The notes under the pieces were generated by a model. The model was not told the origin of the DNA and did no database searches. It saw only the letters and a program-made list of their open reading frames with translations. A program made the position numbers and the translations under genes. Source: Rhodamnia argentea (Eukaryota; Streptophyta; Magnoliopsida; Myrtales; Myrtaceae). Taken from it: DNA of 64,000 bases. The DNA is taken from assembly GCF_020921035.1 (NCBI RefSeq), contig NC_063158.1, positions 21,190,178-21,254,177 on the forward strand, given 5' to 3'. Of this stretch, positions 10,093 to 21,861 are shown piece after piece. Each line of letters starts with the position of its first letter. The stretch's first letter is position 1.

Positions 10093-12966
10093 TGTCACGC
10101 TCCGATCCTCGAGTATGCAATATCCCTACCTAAACGCTTCAGGTCATAAGGGATAACGTCCCGGGCGCGTTGTCGATCCAATTTTTTTTTTTTTTTATCT
10201 TCTGATTAAGTACATGCGGAAACGATTTACTCCCAGACAACACATCAAAGAAAGAATAGTAAATCGGGATACACAACAATCAACCTCCATAAAAGTCTAT
10301 TTCAATTAAGACTATTCAATAATCCCGAGAAATACATTTATACTCATAGGCCCCACTTCAGGGCTACTTCTCACAACCCACAAAGAATATAAGGTCGGGG
10401 TTCATATTATTCCCAAGCTACTCCACTCCACTTCTAGTTCTCCATAATTAAGGGCCTGAAAATGGTTAATAATAACGGGATGAGATATAAATCTCGGTTA
10501 GTCAACGTCTAAGCTCGGCTAGGACGTTGATTCGCCTGTGGCGGCCTAAGCACGCAGCAACGATCGATAATAGATCAATAGCGAGCGCTCTGCGCCACGG
10601 TCTAGCTATCACGGGAAAGGGCATAACCCAACAATATATCACAATCATATGCAAGCTTACCACGCTTTGGATCCTATGTAATGCAATACTCGATTTGACT
10701 CAACAATCACGACAACCAAGGCAAACAACTAGGACACCCGAACAACTTGCATTGACAGAAAACCACACGTGTTTCGGTTATTAATGGCCACTTAGCCTAG
10801 CATATTAGATAGTTGGTGCATAGCACACTAGACGATTGGTGCTCTTTTGGCGGGACCAGGCACCGTTTCATTCTTTCGGCAACGGCAACTGCTAGGCCGG
10901 TGTGATTCCGATCAACACGGCACAGCATAACATGCGTTCTTGTAAGGAGTGTCGGTCCATCACAAGCCGCAACCGGCATTTGATCAACCCGTGACACGGA
11001 TTGTTGTGTATCTGACAAGTAGTATAACTCCGATCGACACGGCACTAACTAGTCGGGAAAGCCATCATATTACCACACAAGCACACCATACAACCAGCCA
11101 CTTCTTATTTTGGACGTTTAGTCAAATGCTCACGCGGTCATGCTTCAAAACTTGGCCCAAGGCTATTTTCATACTCAAATACGCAATTTGATCCACACGT
11201 GGTCATATAAATGCACGGTTTATCCACCGGACTTTGCATTTTATACGGGATGATTAATCCTCGTGTGTGTGTGTATATATACACCACATCGGTGCACTCA
11301 GCGATCAATTAATAATCACCCATCAATCCATCGTTAATAATAATTAATCATTCCGGTTACGATTAATTGGCCTAACCGCAATTAATTAATTCAATTACAC
11401 TTAATTGAGTCCATCTTAAACAATTAACACGGCAATTAATATCCCACTCGACTATAGCTAAATAATTCTCGCGATCAATCAATCACCTTGAGTCCATTCA
11501 ATACGGTCTAACAACAATTGGCCACAGTTTATTTTATCCAACCAAAGCTAATTTAAATAACTGTGATCATTTAACCTAAGAAAGATTACTAACCTAACCC
11601 GACCATAGGTAGCTAACTAATTTAAGATAAAAATTAATTAATCTATCCCTAAACGCAATTAACGACCTAACTGAGAGTTAGGAGTTAACTCACTAACTAG
11701 CCGTTTGTCAACGATTCGGGCGCGGCGGAGACAACGACGACAACGGTGGGCTCTCAGCTACGGCACGGGTCGGCCCGGGCCCACAATGGTCGACGCTTTC
11801 GAGTGGAATCCACAGGCTCGGATCGCAGGGTGTGACCTCTGGTCGGGCTCACGGGCGGAAGGTCTCGGTTGTGGGTTCCTCGGGCTGGGGTTTTCGGGCG
11901 ACCGGAGCTCGGGCGACCGGCGGGTTGACAGGCGGCACAAGGAGGGCGAGCGGCAACGACCGGGCGAAGGCCTGAATGACGACCGGCGCGGTGTGGCTGT
12001 AGGGCGTCGGGCTGGTGGTGGCGTGACGCAAGGCCGAGAAGGAAGGTGGAGCTCGCGGGTCTCTCGGGCCTCGCGTGGCTGGGCAAACGGCAGAGGGAGG
12101 TGGCGCGCCGAGCTGGGTGACGCAGCGGCGGTGACTGATGGCGAGGTGTGGTGGTGGCTGGGTGGGTGGTCAGATGAGCAGGAGGGGGGATGAGAGATAG
12201 ATGGGTCGCGGGTCAGGTCCGTTTGTGGCCGACGGACGGCGAGCGGTTGGGGCGACGGCGAGGCAGCTCGGCGATCGGCGATGGAGTGGACAGCCGGTGG
12301 TTGGCGGTGCAGGTGGGTTCGGCGTCAGGCGTGCACAGAAGAAGGGGGGAGGAAGAAGACATGGGAGTCGTCGGGTAAGGGGAGGGGGAAAGGAGAGAGA
12401 GAGAGAGGGAGAAGAGAAAATGACGTGACTAGAAGGTGATGGAGTGATGGTGATGTGGTGGGAGGAAGTTTCCGCAAGCGGGGGAGGGGAGAAAGGTCGG
12501 CAAGCTGGGGGGTGAGAGAAGAGAGGAGAGAGAGAATGGTGAGAGAGAGAAAAAGGTGATGGGGGTGGATGGAAGAAAATATAAGTGGAGCTCCCAAAAT
12601 CCAAATGATCAAATCAAACTTTCAAAAATTTTGTCTTCTAATGCAAATATTCGAGAGCATTTTGATCAATTTGCAAACTGGGATTGATTGGTTATTTGGT
12701 TCAACCGATTGAGGGAAAATTTGAGATTCTCACATTTAGGATTTGTCAGGGATTCGTGAGGGCTAGATTGAAGCGCGAAGGGTCTTAGTACTACGACTCG
12801 ACGATTTCACTATTTTAACTTGACTTTCTTTAGTGACGTCTCATAACAAATCAATCATCGTCCCTAAAATCCTCAAAAATCCAAATTTAATTACCAGACT
12901 GGAATTCATGACTAAAATTCATCGAATCTATTTTTCTTACGGACATCGAAATTCTAGGACATCACA
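10093..12966. mobile_element. Solo-LTR-like element, 2,874 bp, TG...CA, 5-bp duplication
   Basis: The block begins TGTCACGCTCCGATCC and ends GGACATCACA, and has an exact 5-bp duplication GTTAT on both sides (10088-10092 and 12967-12971). These are the marks of an LTR retrotransposon insertion. There is no second LTR inside and no gag or pol. The simplest reading is a solo LTR left by LTR-LTR recombination, most likely of a Gypsy element with very long LTRs. A TATA-like run (tgtgtgtatatatac, near 11268) and a GC-rich section (11700-12560) fit an LTR with promoter and leader. Long open frames in the GC-rich section (for example 11705-12193) are compositional. Confidence 0.7.
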
Positions 12967-14468
12967 GTTATGACTCTCAAGTATGCATTTTTTTCAGAAG
13001 TTATGGCATTTGAGTGGTTAAAAACAAAAAAATTGACACTCAAGTGAGCATTTTACAAAAGTTATGATACTCGTGATATCCTCATCTGGCTACATATGAT
13101 AATTAGAACTTTGTCGAGAGTTATCATATCAAATCACATGGCAGCTTATACGGTATGTGCCATGTCATCAATTGAGTGTACTGTAAACAAGATAAATGCA
13201 CTGGAAAAAGGAAACGAAAAAATGAAAAATGAAAAGAGGAGAAAAAATTGAGACATTAATCAATGAATATAGTACATAAACTTTGCCAACAAAGGAGACA
13301 TTAATCGGTGAATATAGTACATATAGTATGAAAATTTTTAAAACTCAATTGGTAAAATTAAAAAGTTTAAGATTAAATTTGCCAAAGTGTAATAGGTAAG
13401 GACTTTTGGACACTTGTCCCATATTGGAGGACCTTTTTTTGCGATGTTCTAGAAGTTCTAAAATTTGTTACTGAAGTGCGGTTGAGTCGTAAAAATTTTA
13501 AAAAAAAGTTCAATTAATTCATAAAAATTATCAAATTGATAAAATCAAGTCATTCTATTAACTCCATCCAATTTGACTAACAAAAAATATTGGTGTTTTT
13601 TTTTTCTCTCTTCATGGCATTGGCGTGGCTAAAATATGAGGAACAAGGCTAAAACAATATCATTTTGAATAACTAAAATTTTTTATTCTAACTATTATTT
13701 TTATTTTATAAAAATAAGTAAATTTTTAAAAAAGGAAGGTAAATCATATTTACCGAAATGATGTCGTTTTATTCTTATCTCTTATATTTTAGCCACATCA
13801 GAACCACATAGGAGAGAAAATAATAAAAAAGCCACGTTAGCATTTTTCGCCGGTCAATGGACAAAATTAGCGGGAGGACTTAATAGCATTAATTTGATAA
13901 GTTTTAAAACTTGATTGCACTTTTTATAAGTTTTATAACTTAATTATACTTTCATGACTAATTTTTGGACTTCCACTCACTTATCTCCTGCTTTTAAAAG
14001 GAAAAAGTCTATTAGACGATCTTCGGAGAGATCTAACTCTTAGCTGGTCTAACCGGTCAAACTTGGATTTGGATGTTATCTCTAATAAATTCAAACCCCC
14101 ATATATTACGCTAACATGTGGCCTTCAAGAATTGATTTGCTAATCCGAGTAAAAAGGTGAATTTCTTTCGTAACACATTCGGTTTAATAATCGATACGTG
14201 TCTTTCAAACGAAACGGGTTCTCGTAATACGCTTAAACTTAGAGATGTAATTTAACAATCAAACCAATCAAGTAGTTTTTATTCTTTTAGCACAAGGCAA
14301 ATGACTAGGTTGGCCCCAACACACTCAAACACGTGACATGACGCACAAGATCCATGATCGACCAAGGGAATAAAACCTTTTCTTCCACTAAGAAAGCCAC
14401 TAGTGGTTGCTTGGATGATTATATATCATGGAAAATTATCCAATCTGTCATAAATTTATCATACGAAG
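12495..14468. repeat. Tandem duplication, unit 1 (about 1.97 kb)
   Basis: This stretch is repeated next to itself with an offset of about 1,973 bp (unit 2 at about 14469-16441), with perhaps 5-8% divergence by eye. Unit 1 holds the last about 470 bp of the LTR plus about 1.5 kb of the DNA next to it. The duplication therefore happened after the LTR inserted. Confidence 0.85.
13447..13977. repeat. Fold-back (inverted-repeat) element inside tandem unit 1
   Basis: The left arm ('agttctaaaatttgttactg', 'ttatcaaattgataaaatc') pairs with the complement of the right arm ('ttgataagttttaaaac', 'catgactaatttttggact'). No open frame. Related sequence occurs again at 15419-15950 (the tandem copy) and near 46918-47110, so it is a dispersed MITE-like repeat. 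Exact ends were not fixed. Confidence 0.55.
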
Positions 14469-16441
14469 AGAGAGAGGTCGACAAGTTGAGGGGTGAGAGA
14501 AGAGAGGAGAGAAAGAATAGTGAGAGATAGCAAAAGGTGATGGGTGGAAGAAAAGACAAGTGGGGCTCACAAGTGGTCAAATCTAACTTTTAAAAATTTT
14601 GTCTTGTAGTGCAAATATCCGAGAGCATTTTGGTCATTTTGTAAACTAGAACTAGTTGGTTATTTGGTTCAACCGACTGAGAACAAATTTGAGATTCTCA
14701 CATGTAGGATTCGTCAGGGCTAGGTTGAAGCACGAAAGGTCTCAGTACTACGACTCGACGACTTCACTATTCTAACTTGACTTTCTCTGACCGACGTCTC
14801 GGAACAAACCAATCATCGTTTCTAAAATCCTCAAAAATCCAAATTTAATTACCAGACTGGAATTCATGACTAAAATTTATTGAATCTATTTTTCTTATAG
14901 AAGTCGAAATTCCAGGACGTCACGATTATGACACTCAAATGTACGTTTTTTTTTAGAAGTTATGGCATTTGAGTGGTTAAAAAAAAATTGACACTCAAGT
15001 GAGCATTATACAAAAGTTATGGTACTCGTAATATCCTTATCCGACTACATATGATAATTAGAACTTTATTGAGAGTTATCGTACCAAATCACATGGTAAC
15101 TTATACTGTATGTGCTATGTCATCAATTGAGTGTATTGTAAACAAGATAAATGCATTGGAAAAAGGAAACAAAAAAAATGAAAAATGGAAGGAGGAGAAA
15201 AAATTGAGACATTAATCAATGAATATAGTACATAGACTTTGCCAACAAAGGAGACATTAATCAGTGAATATAGTACATATACTTTGCCAATTGGCAAAGT
15301 ATTAAAAGGTTTAGAAATCAATTAGTAAAATTAAAAAGTTTAAGATTAAATTTGCCAAAGTGTAATAGGTAAGGACTTTTGGACACTTGTCCCATATTGG
15401 AGGACCTTTTTTCGCAAAGTTCTAGAAGCTCTAAAATTTGTCACAGAAGTGCGGTTAAGTTGTAAAAATTTTAAAAAAAAGTTCAATTAATTCCTAAAAC
15501 TTATCAAATTGATGAAATCGAGTCCTTCTATTAACTCCATCCAATTTAACTAACAAAAAATAGTGGTGTTTTTTTTTTCTCTTACATGGCATTGGCGTGG
15601 CTAAAATATGAAGAACAAGGCTAAAAAAACACCATTTCGAATAAATACAAATTTTTATTCTAACTATTATTTATATTATATAAAAAAATAAGTAAATTTT
15701 TAAAAAAGGAAGGTAAATCATATTTATCGAAATGATGTCGTTTTATCCTTATACCTTATGTTTTAGCCACATCATTGCCACATAGAAGAGAAAATAATAA
15801 AAAAAACCACATCAGTATTTTTCGTTAGTCAATGGACAAAATTAGCGGAAGGACTTAATTGCATTAAATTGATAAGTTTTAAAATTTGATTACACTTTTT
15901 ATAAGTTTTAGGACTTAATTATATTTTCATGACTAATTTTTGGACTTCCACTCACTTATCTCATGCTTTTAAAAGGAAAGAGTCCACTAGACGATCTTGG
16001 GAGAGATCCAACTCTTGGCCGGTCTAACAGGTCAAACTTGGAATTGGATGTTATCTCCAATAAATTCAAACCCCCATATATAACGCTAACATGTGGCCTT
16101 CAAGAATTGATTTGCTAATCGGAATAAAAAGGTGAATTTCTTTCGTAAAACATGTGGTTTAATAATCGATATGTGTCTTTCAATCGAAATGAGTTCTCGT
16201 AATGCGCTTAAACTTAGAGATATAATTTAACAATCAAACCAATCAAGTAGTTTTTATTCTTTTAGCACAAGGCAAATGACTAGGTTGGCCCCAACACACT
16301 CAAACACGTGACATGAGGCACAAGATCCGTGATCGACCAAGGGAATAAAACCATTTTTTCTACCAAGAAAGCCTCTGGTGGTTGCTTGGGTGATTATATA
16401 TCATGGAAAATTGTCCAATCTGTCGTAAATTTATCATACAA
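14469..16441. repeat. Tandem duplication, unit 2
   Basis: Second copy of the 1.97-kb segment. It starts inside LTR sequence ('gagagaggtcgacaag', equivalent to about 12492), passes the LTR end near 14925 ('ggacgtcacg') and continues through the same flank, ending 'ttatcatac'. The LTR piece here has no 5' part. Confidence 0.85.
15419..15950. repeat. Fold-back element inside tandem unit 2
   Basis: Tandem copy of the inverted-repeat element at 13447-13977, with scattered substitutions. Confidence 0.55.
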
Positions 16442-17800
16442 ATACTAATTCAGTCCTATATTTTAAATTTTATCTATTTAATCCTAAACTTTCAAGCGAA
16501 GTTTAACTGTTATGCTTCTGATCAATTTATACCTGAAGTTGCTATTGTGGCGGTGGGCGGGTGATGATTGGATTTCCAGTCAACTATTTCCGGTGAAAAT
16601 TGACCCGAAACATTATATTGAAATTTCCCGTGAAGTTCTAGGACTAAATTAGAAAAAGTAAAGAGTTTATGTCAGAATTGACAGCTATAAATAGATGTAA
16701 GACTAATTAGATAACTTTTCCCGTATCACGATACTTAGGTGATGTGACCTCTAATTTATAGCTTGTTTATTAATCGATAGATGCAATATATTTACCAAAT
16801 TCCATCTGCCAAGTGTAGTAGTATCTGCCATAATTATAGGGAGCTTATTATTGCGGTGTGCGTTCGTTTCACGTAAAACTCCATGAAAAAGGAAAATGAT
16901 TTTGAGAAATCATTTTCCAAAAAAACGGCTTGTTTTCCTTTGTTTGGTGATATGTGGCCGAAAATATTTTTTATTGTTTTGTTCTCATTTGAAAAACGAT
17001 TTCAATCTCATGACTTTATCTTAGAAAATTTTTTATTTTGGAATTTTTAATTATTTTTAATATTTTATACTTTATATTTTTATATTTTATATTATTTCTT
17101 ATTTCTTTTCTTTCTTTCTTCCTTCTTCCTTCGACGCAATGTCCTCCACTACGACTAGCCGGTGGCGGCCACGGATGAGTTCGAGGCTCGCCACCGACAG
17201 CCAGTCAATGAGTCCTTGTGAGCGGCGGAGGTAGAAGAAATAAGACAAGGGAAGAAAAGAAAAGAAAAGAAATAAAAAATAAAAATAAATGTAATTAAAA
17301 TGTAAATATAAATTAAAAATTTTTAAAAACATTAGATATTCAAAAATTGAAAAGTTAAAACATTTGAAAGGAGCAATTCTGGAAAGTGCTTTCACCTCAT
17401 TAGATTCAAGAATTCACTTTTCTAATTTTGTACATGAATTTTTTGATAACATGAAAGTGTTTTTCATTGACTAAGTCATTTTCGATGAACCAAGAGGGTG
17501 AAAGTCCGGAAAACCAAATCCTGAAAAATACTTTCACTCAAACAAACCCATCCTCTGTGCGTCCACTCTCCTCGCTCTAAAATGCCTCATCATTTTCTTT
17601 TTCGATACTACCTGGTTCTTGATTCACCAAATTATGCAGAGAAATGTTGAAGTTTTAAGGAGATATTTGTTCTCGACACAGCGTTGAAGTTTCCAGACGA
17701 TTTGGATGTTCAGAAAATTTGTGGTCCGAGCCTCTAAGTGGGCACGATCACCGGATCACGCATGCAAATATCCAAAGGGGGTTCTTTTGCCACGTTAATC
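16442..17800. other. Intergenic DNA with a possible degenerate inverted-repeat element at about 16857-17555
   Basis: A 'gcgttcgtttcacgtaaaa' start near 16862 is roughly the complement of 'actttcactcaaacaaac' near 17530, which could be the ends of an old MITE-like element. No target duplication was found. The rest is AT-rich without recognisable genes. Confidence 0.3.
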
Positions 17801-17808
17801 GAAAGAAA

Positions 17809-18642
17809 GGCTTAATACCTAAAAACACTTCCAACTTTAGTACTTGTGAAAGCTATATCCAAATTTTTTTTTTGTCTCATAAAAAAACCCAAATTTTTAC
17901 TTTTATCAAAATTCTACCAATTTAACAACAAAAAAAAAACCTTCAACTTTAGCATATATCCCAATTATATCCGAAACTTTTTTTTGTTTCATAAAAAATT
18001 CCCAACTTTTACTTTTATCTTAATTCTACCATCGCCAACCTTCCGTCCATAATCATTGTTATTTAATCCTATGTGGCTTCAAGTTTCTTGCCGAGTTTAA
18101 CAATGAATCTTTGAAATTTAGAAACCGTGGGTTTTAGGGATGACGAGATTTTAGATCGTTTGTCCAAACATCTCCATGTCTAACCGTTTTTTAGGCTACT
18201 GAGTGTCGAAGAAAATACAAAATGTGTCGTCTTGAGTAACTCTGTATCTTCCGGCAATATGTAGGGAAGCAATCAATAGAAGAGAAGTTCAAAGGTTTTT
18301 TCATGTCAATTTTGTTGAGTTGTAATTCATTAACGACGTGGAAATGTCACATAAAATTAACTAATTGTGATTATGGACGAAAGGCTAACAATGGTAGAAT
18401 TTGGATAAAAGTTGATTTTTTATGAGATAAAAAAAGTTTTGCGTATAATTGGGATATATGCTAAAGTTGATGTGTTTTGTTTTTTTTTTTTACTAGGCCG
18501 ATGGAATTCTGATGAAAGCAAAAGTTTGGGGTAGAATTGAGACAAAATTAAAAGTTAAAGGTTTTTTATGAGATATAAAAAAATGGATATAATTGTCACA
18601 TATGCTAAACTCTAAAGTTAGATGCTTTTTGGGTATTGGGCC
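17809..18642. mobile_element. Fold-back element with repeated arms (834 bp)
   Basis: Ends GGCTTAATACCTAAAAA and, on the opposite strand, GGCCCAATACCCAAAAA. Arms of about 250-290 bp pair, and each arm holds two direct sub-repeats of about 115 bp (an 'aactttagcatatatccca' unit, a T/A run with 'tttcataaaaaa', then 'acttttatc..aattctacca'). No coding capacity. A target duplication is not clear ('aagaaa' against 'aagtaaa'). Confidence 0.6.
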
Positions 18643-18746
18643 AAGTAAAAAGTGATTCTTAATTTCAATAACTAAGGTTGGCGAAAAAAAGTCAGAACTC
18701 CTATTTCACGTGAAGTATGTGATGACGTTCTTGGGGACGGCGCAAA

Positions 18747-18756
18747 AGCCTATTTA
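18747..18756 (+). promoter_or_regulatory. Likely TATA box of CAD copy 3
   Basis: A TATTTATAG motif lies about 105 bp before the ATG of copy 3, a usual distance in plants. Placement by eye only. Confidence 0.4.
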
Positions 18757-18858
18757 TAGCGCATGAAACTCCATGGTGTTTCCACTGCAATAGACTCGGT
18801 GATCTCTCCATAAATTTTAGAATCTTCTCCCTATCCATCTCTTCAAAAGACACAGAAA

Positions 18859-20522
18859 ATGAGTTCAGACCAAGTGATGAGAAAGAACTGCCATGCATGG
18901 GCAGCAAGAGACGATTCAGGGCTCCTTTCTCCTTATGAGTTTGAACGCAGGTAAACTTTCTGGGTTGTATGTCTGGACCGATATCTCTTCCATTTCCATT
19001 TTCAAATGACTTAATCGGAAGCCTATCCTCCAACAGAGTGGTCGGAAGCGACGACGTGTCGGTGAAGATCACTCATTGTGGTGTTTGCTATGCCGACGTA
19101 GCTTATACCCGCAACAAGCGAAAGAACTCTGTTTACCCTTTGGTTCCCGGGTATGTCCTCGTTCGTTTGATTTAGTAACATTCACGACCGAGGAAATGGT
19201 CACCAAAATATGTTCTCATCATTTTCCAGTAGCACTCAATCGGTGTAATCAGCAAAACTCAGCCAGTAATTAAAACCAGTAACGTTATCCCAAATGAACA
19301 ACCGCACATATTTGAGATTTCACAACAATTTCTCCAGGATATCTCGTTCAAACCAAGAAAGAAAATGAACCCTTCAATCTTGTATACATATATATAGGCA
19401 TGAGATCGTGGGGATTGTGCAAGAAGTGGGTGGCAACGTTGGCAGCTTCAAGATCGGAGACCATGCGGGTGTCGGAACCTATCTCGACTCGTGTAGACAC
19501 TGCGAGTACTGTGATGATGGACAAGAAGTTTATTGCTCAAAGGGAATTACAGTGACAATCAATGGCACGTGCGCGGATGGTACCCCCACACGGGGAGGAT
19601 ATTCGAGCTTCATAGTTGTCCACGAGAGGTACTTTTCTACATATTCTTTGTGAAAGTTGCTGATATGGTTCACATTGTGCACCTGTTAATAACCGCGGAA
19701 TCAACAGGTTTTGCTACAAGTTACCTGAAAAGTATCCGTTAGCTCTGGCAGCACCTTTACTGTGTGCTGGAATCACAGTCTACAGTCCGATGATCCAACA
19801 CAAAATGAATCAACCCGGGAAATCAGTAGGCGTGGTTGGACTCGGCGGGCTCGGTCATATGGCTGTGAAGTTTGCTAAGGCTTTCGGACTGAATGTCACC
19901 GTTTTCAGCACGAGCATGTCCAAGAAAAATGACGCCTTGAACTCGTTAAAAGCAGATAAATTTGTGCTCTCATCTGACAAGGAACAAATGGCTGTATGAA
20001 TCCTATGACCCAGTTGATATCGTCGGGTATCGTAGAGTTGGTTTTGGCGATCCTAAGACTCTTTTGTGCTTTTTCTAGGCTATGGCTAAATCTCTGGACT
20101 TCATCATCGACACGGCGTCTGGAGACCATCCGCTTGATCTGTACATGTCATTACTTAAGGTAGGAGGAGTTTTAGCTTTGGTAGGCGTTCCATGCGAGGA
20201 AATAAAACTCAATCCACTTAGCCTTCTCATGGGTAAGCATTCTCTCCACAAGAACTATCAAATTGATCTTATTATCTCAGTTCAAAATACACTTCCTAAC
20301 ACCTCTAATTGCATATTTGGTTTAGGTATGAGAAGCATTTCCGGAAGTGCAGTAGGTGGTGTAAAGCGAACGCAAGAGATGATTGATTTCTGCGCTAAGC
20401 ATGAGATTTATCCAGAGATCGAAGTGATTCCGATCCAATATGCAAATGAAGCTCTTGAGAGGCTCCAGAAGAGTGATGTGAAGTACCGTTTCGTGATAGA
20501 CATCGAGAACTCCTTACAGTGA
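18859..20522 (+). CDS. CAD: CAD/mannitol-dehydrogenase-like protein, copy 3 (intact, 6 exons)
   Basis: Exons 18859..18950, 19037..19150, 19398..19628, 19708..19993, 20079..20232, 20326..20522 give 357 aa with all GT-AG introns in frame. All zinc ligands are present (HCGVC, GHE, PLLCAG, and [15 protein letters not shown] for the structural site), with GLGGLGH and VFSTS for NADP. Differences from copy 1 include a GDHAGVG turn, FCYKLP at the start of exon 4, MSKKND after the NADP Ser and a Gln C-terminus (NSLQ). Exon 4 ends with GCT just before a GT donor whose readthrough would hit TGA at once, so correct splicing is needed for full length. It is the best-preserved copy on the plus strand. Confidence 0.9.
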
Positions 20523-20665
20523 CTCTGCTAGTCAAGGAATACCATGATCCAAATTAAGGTTATAGTCCAGACGAAATCGATCTCAATCTCTATGGATTGA
20601 GCGTATGAAGACGAATAAGTAGGATGTAATTCTTCTCCATTGCAAGCGTGTTTCGTTTTCTTAAC

Positions 20666-20671
20666 AATAAA
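20666..20671 (+). terminator. AATAAA poly(A) signal of CAD copy 3
   Basis: AATAAA 144 bp after the stop codon. The surrounding 3' flank (20540-20790) is found again in inverted orientation at 31000-31260, next to fragment copy 5. Confidence 0.5.
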
Positions 20672-21363
20672 AAGGTGATTGATTGATGAATGTTTTTGTT
20701 TGAGTGATAATTTGAGTGAACTCATTGTATACAAAGAAGCCAATGAGCCTCTGAATGGAATCGAAGGTGAAATCTTTACTCAATTTGACTACAGCAGAAT
20801 AGATCGTACATTACAATTTTATTTCATCACTCCAACTAAACGAGCCGAAAGTCCGTTCGACTCGGATACAAATATCGTGCTATTGTCCCATCTTCATTCA
20901 TTATATTCATTTCATCTACGTAAAAATAGAGATTATAATCATGATAAGAATATCTCTGGACATGAATTGGCGAGGATGACCTAAGTAAAGGTCTGCGATC
21001 AAAATCATTCGGTGGATCTGGCGATCACTAAAACCCGATGGACACGGATTAGGTTCTAAAGTCATGTTCAGGTTGAAGTTTTGGTTTGAATCCACGGAAA
21101 ATAACAAATGAAGTTGAGTACAAACATGAGAAAATAACTATATGCAATTCACACTGAAAACTTTCAAAGAAGCATTCTCACATAACCAATTTGCATCTAG
21201 AATTCTAAAAACCTCCAATTAGCCTCCCAAATTGCGTCAACCATTTGATCCTATCTACAGATTTGCCATTTTTTCATTCCAATTTTGCACTTCCCAAAAT
21301 TTTAGTCAGCCCACAATGGATACCTATTTGCTCAAAACCCTAGCCCGCCGTCAAGACGCTTAA
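20672..21363. other. Intergenic DNA between CAD copies 3 and 4
   Basis: The first about 120 bp is the 3' flank shared with copy 5. The rest shows no gene or repeat ends. Confidence 0.4.
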
Positions 21364-21451
21364 GTGACGTCACCCTATACGTTTAACCCTATTGCGGGTC
21401 GACATATAAACAATAGAAAAGCAATACAAATGAAGTAGGCGATGACGTCAC
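21364..21451 (+). promoter_or_regulatory. Two TGACGTCA sites upstream of CAD copy 4
   Basis: GTGACGTCAC (21364-21373) and ATGACGTCAC (21442-21451) are each followed by 'cctata', suggesting a small internal promoter duplication. The first matches the palindrome before copy 1, in the same relation to the gene. TATA candidates follow at about 21402 and 21530. Confidence 0.5.
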
Positions 21452-21861
21452 CCTATATGGTTTTTGAGCACAGTGCAGGAATCCGGTATGTGCATATTAC
21501 ATGGAAGGCAATAGATTGTCGAACGTATCTTCTATAAAAAACCAGAGAAAATGAGTTCGGGCAAAGCGATGGGAAAGAACCGCCATGGATGGGTGGTGAG
21601 AGACGACTCCGGATTCCTCTCTCCTTATGACTTTTATCGTAGGTAAGCTTGCCGATCGCATGTTAAGTCCCCGATCTCGTTGCTTGAACGCGTAGCCTCC
21701 TTGACTTGCAAGTTATTTTGCCATTTCCAATGAGTAAAGTCTGTCGCAGTATTCTTGTGACAGGGCGGTCGGAATGAGGATGTCTCGGTGAAAATCACTT
21801 ATTGTGACGTTTGCTACGCGGATGTGGCGTACACTCGTAACAAATTGAAGCACTCCAAATA

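Noticed and set aside
11705-12193. 162-aa open frame and several overlapping frames
   Set aside because: GC-rich part of an LTR with few stops by composition; no motif and frames open on both strands.
16857-17555. Possible hAT-like MITE with 'gcgttcgtttcac' ends
   Set aside because: Ends match only loosely and no 8-bp duplication was found.
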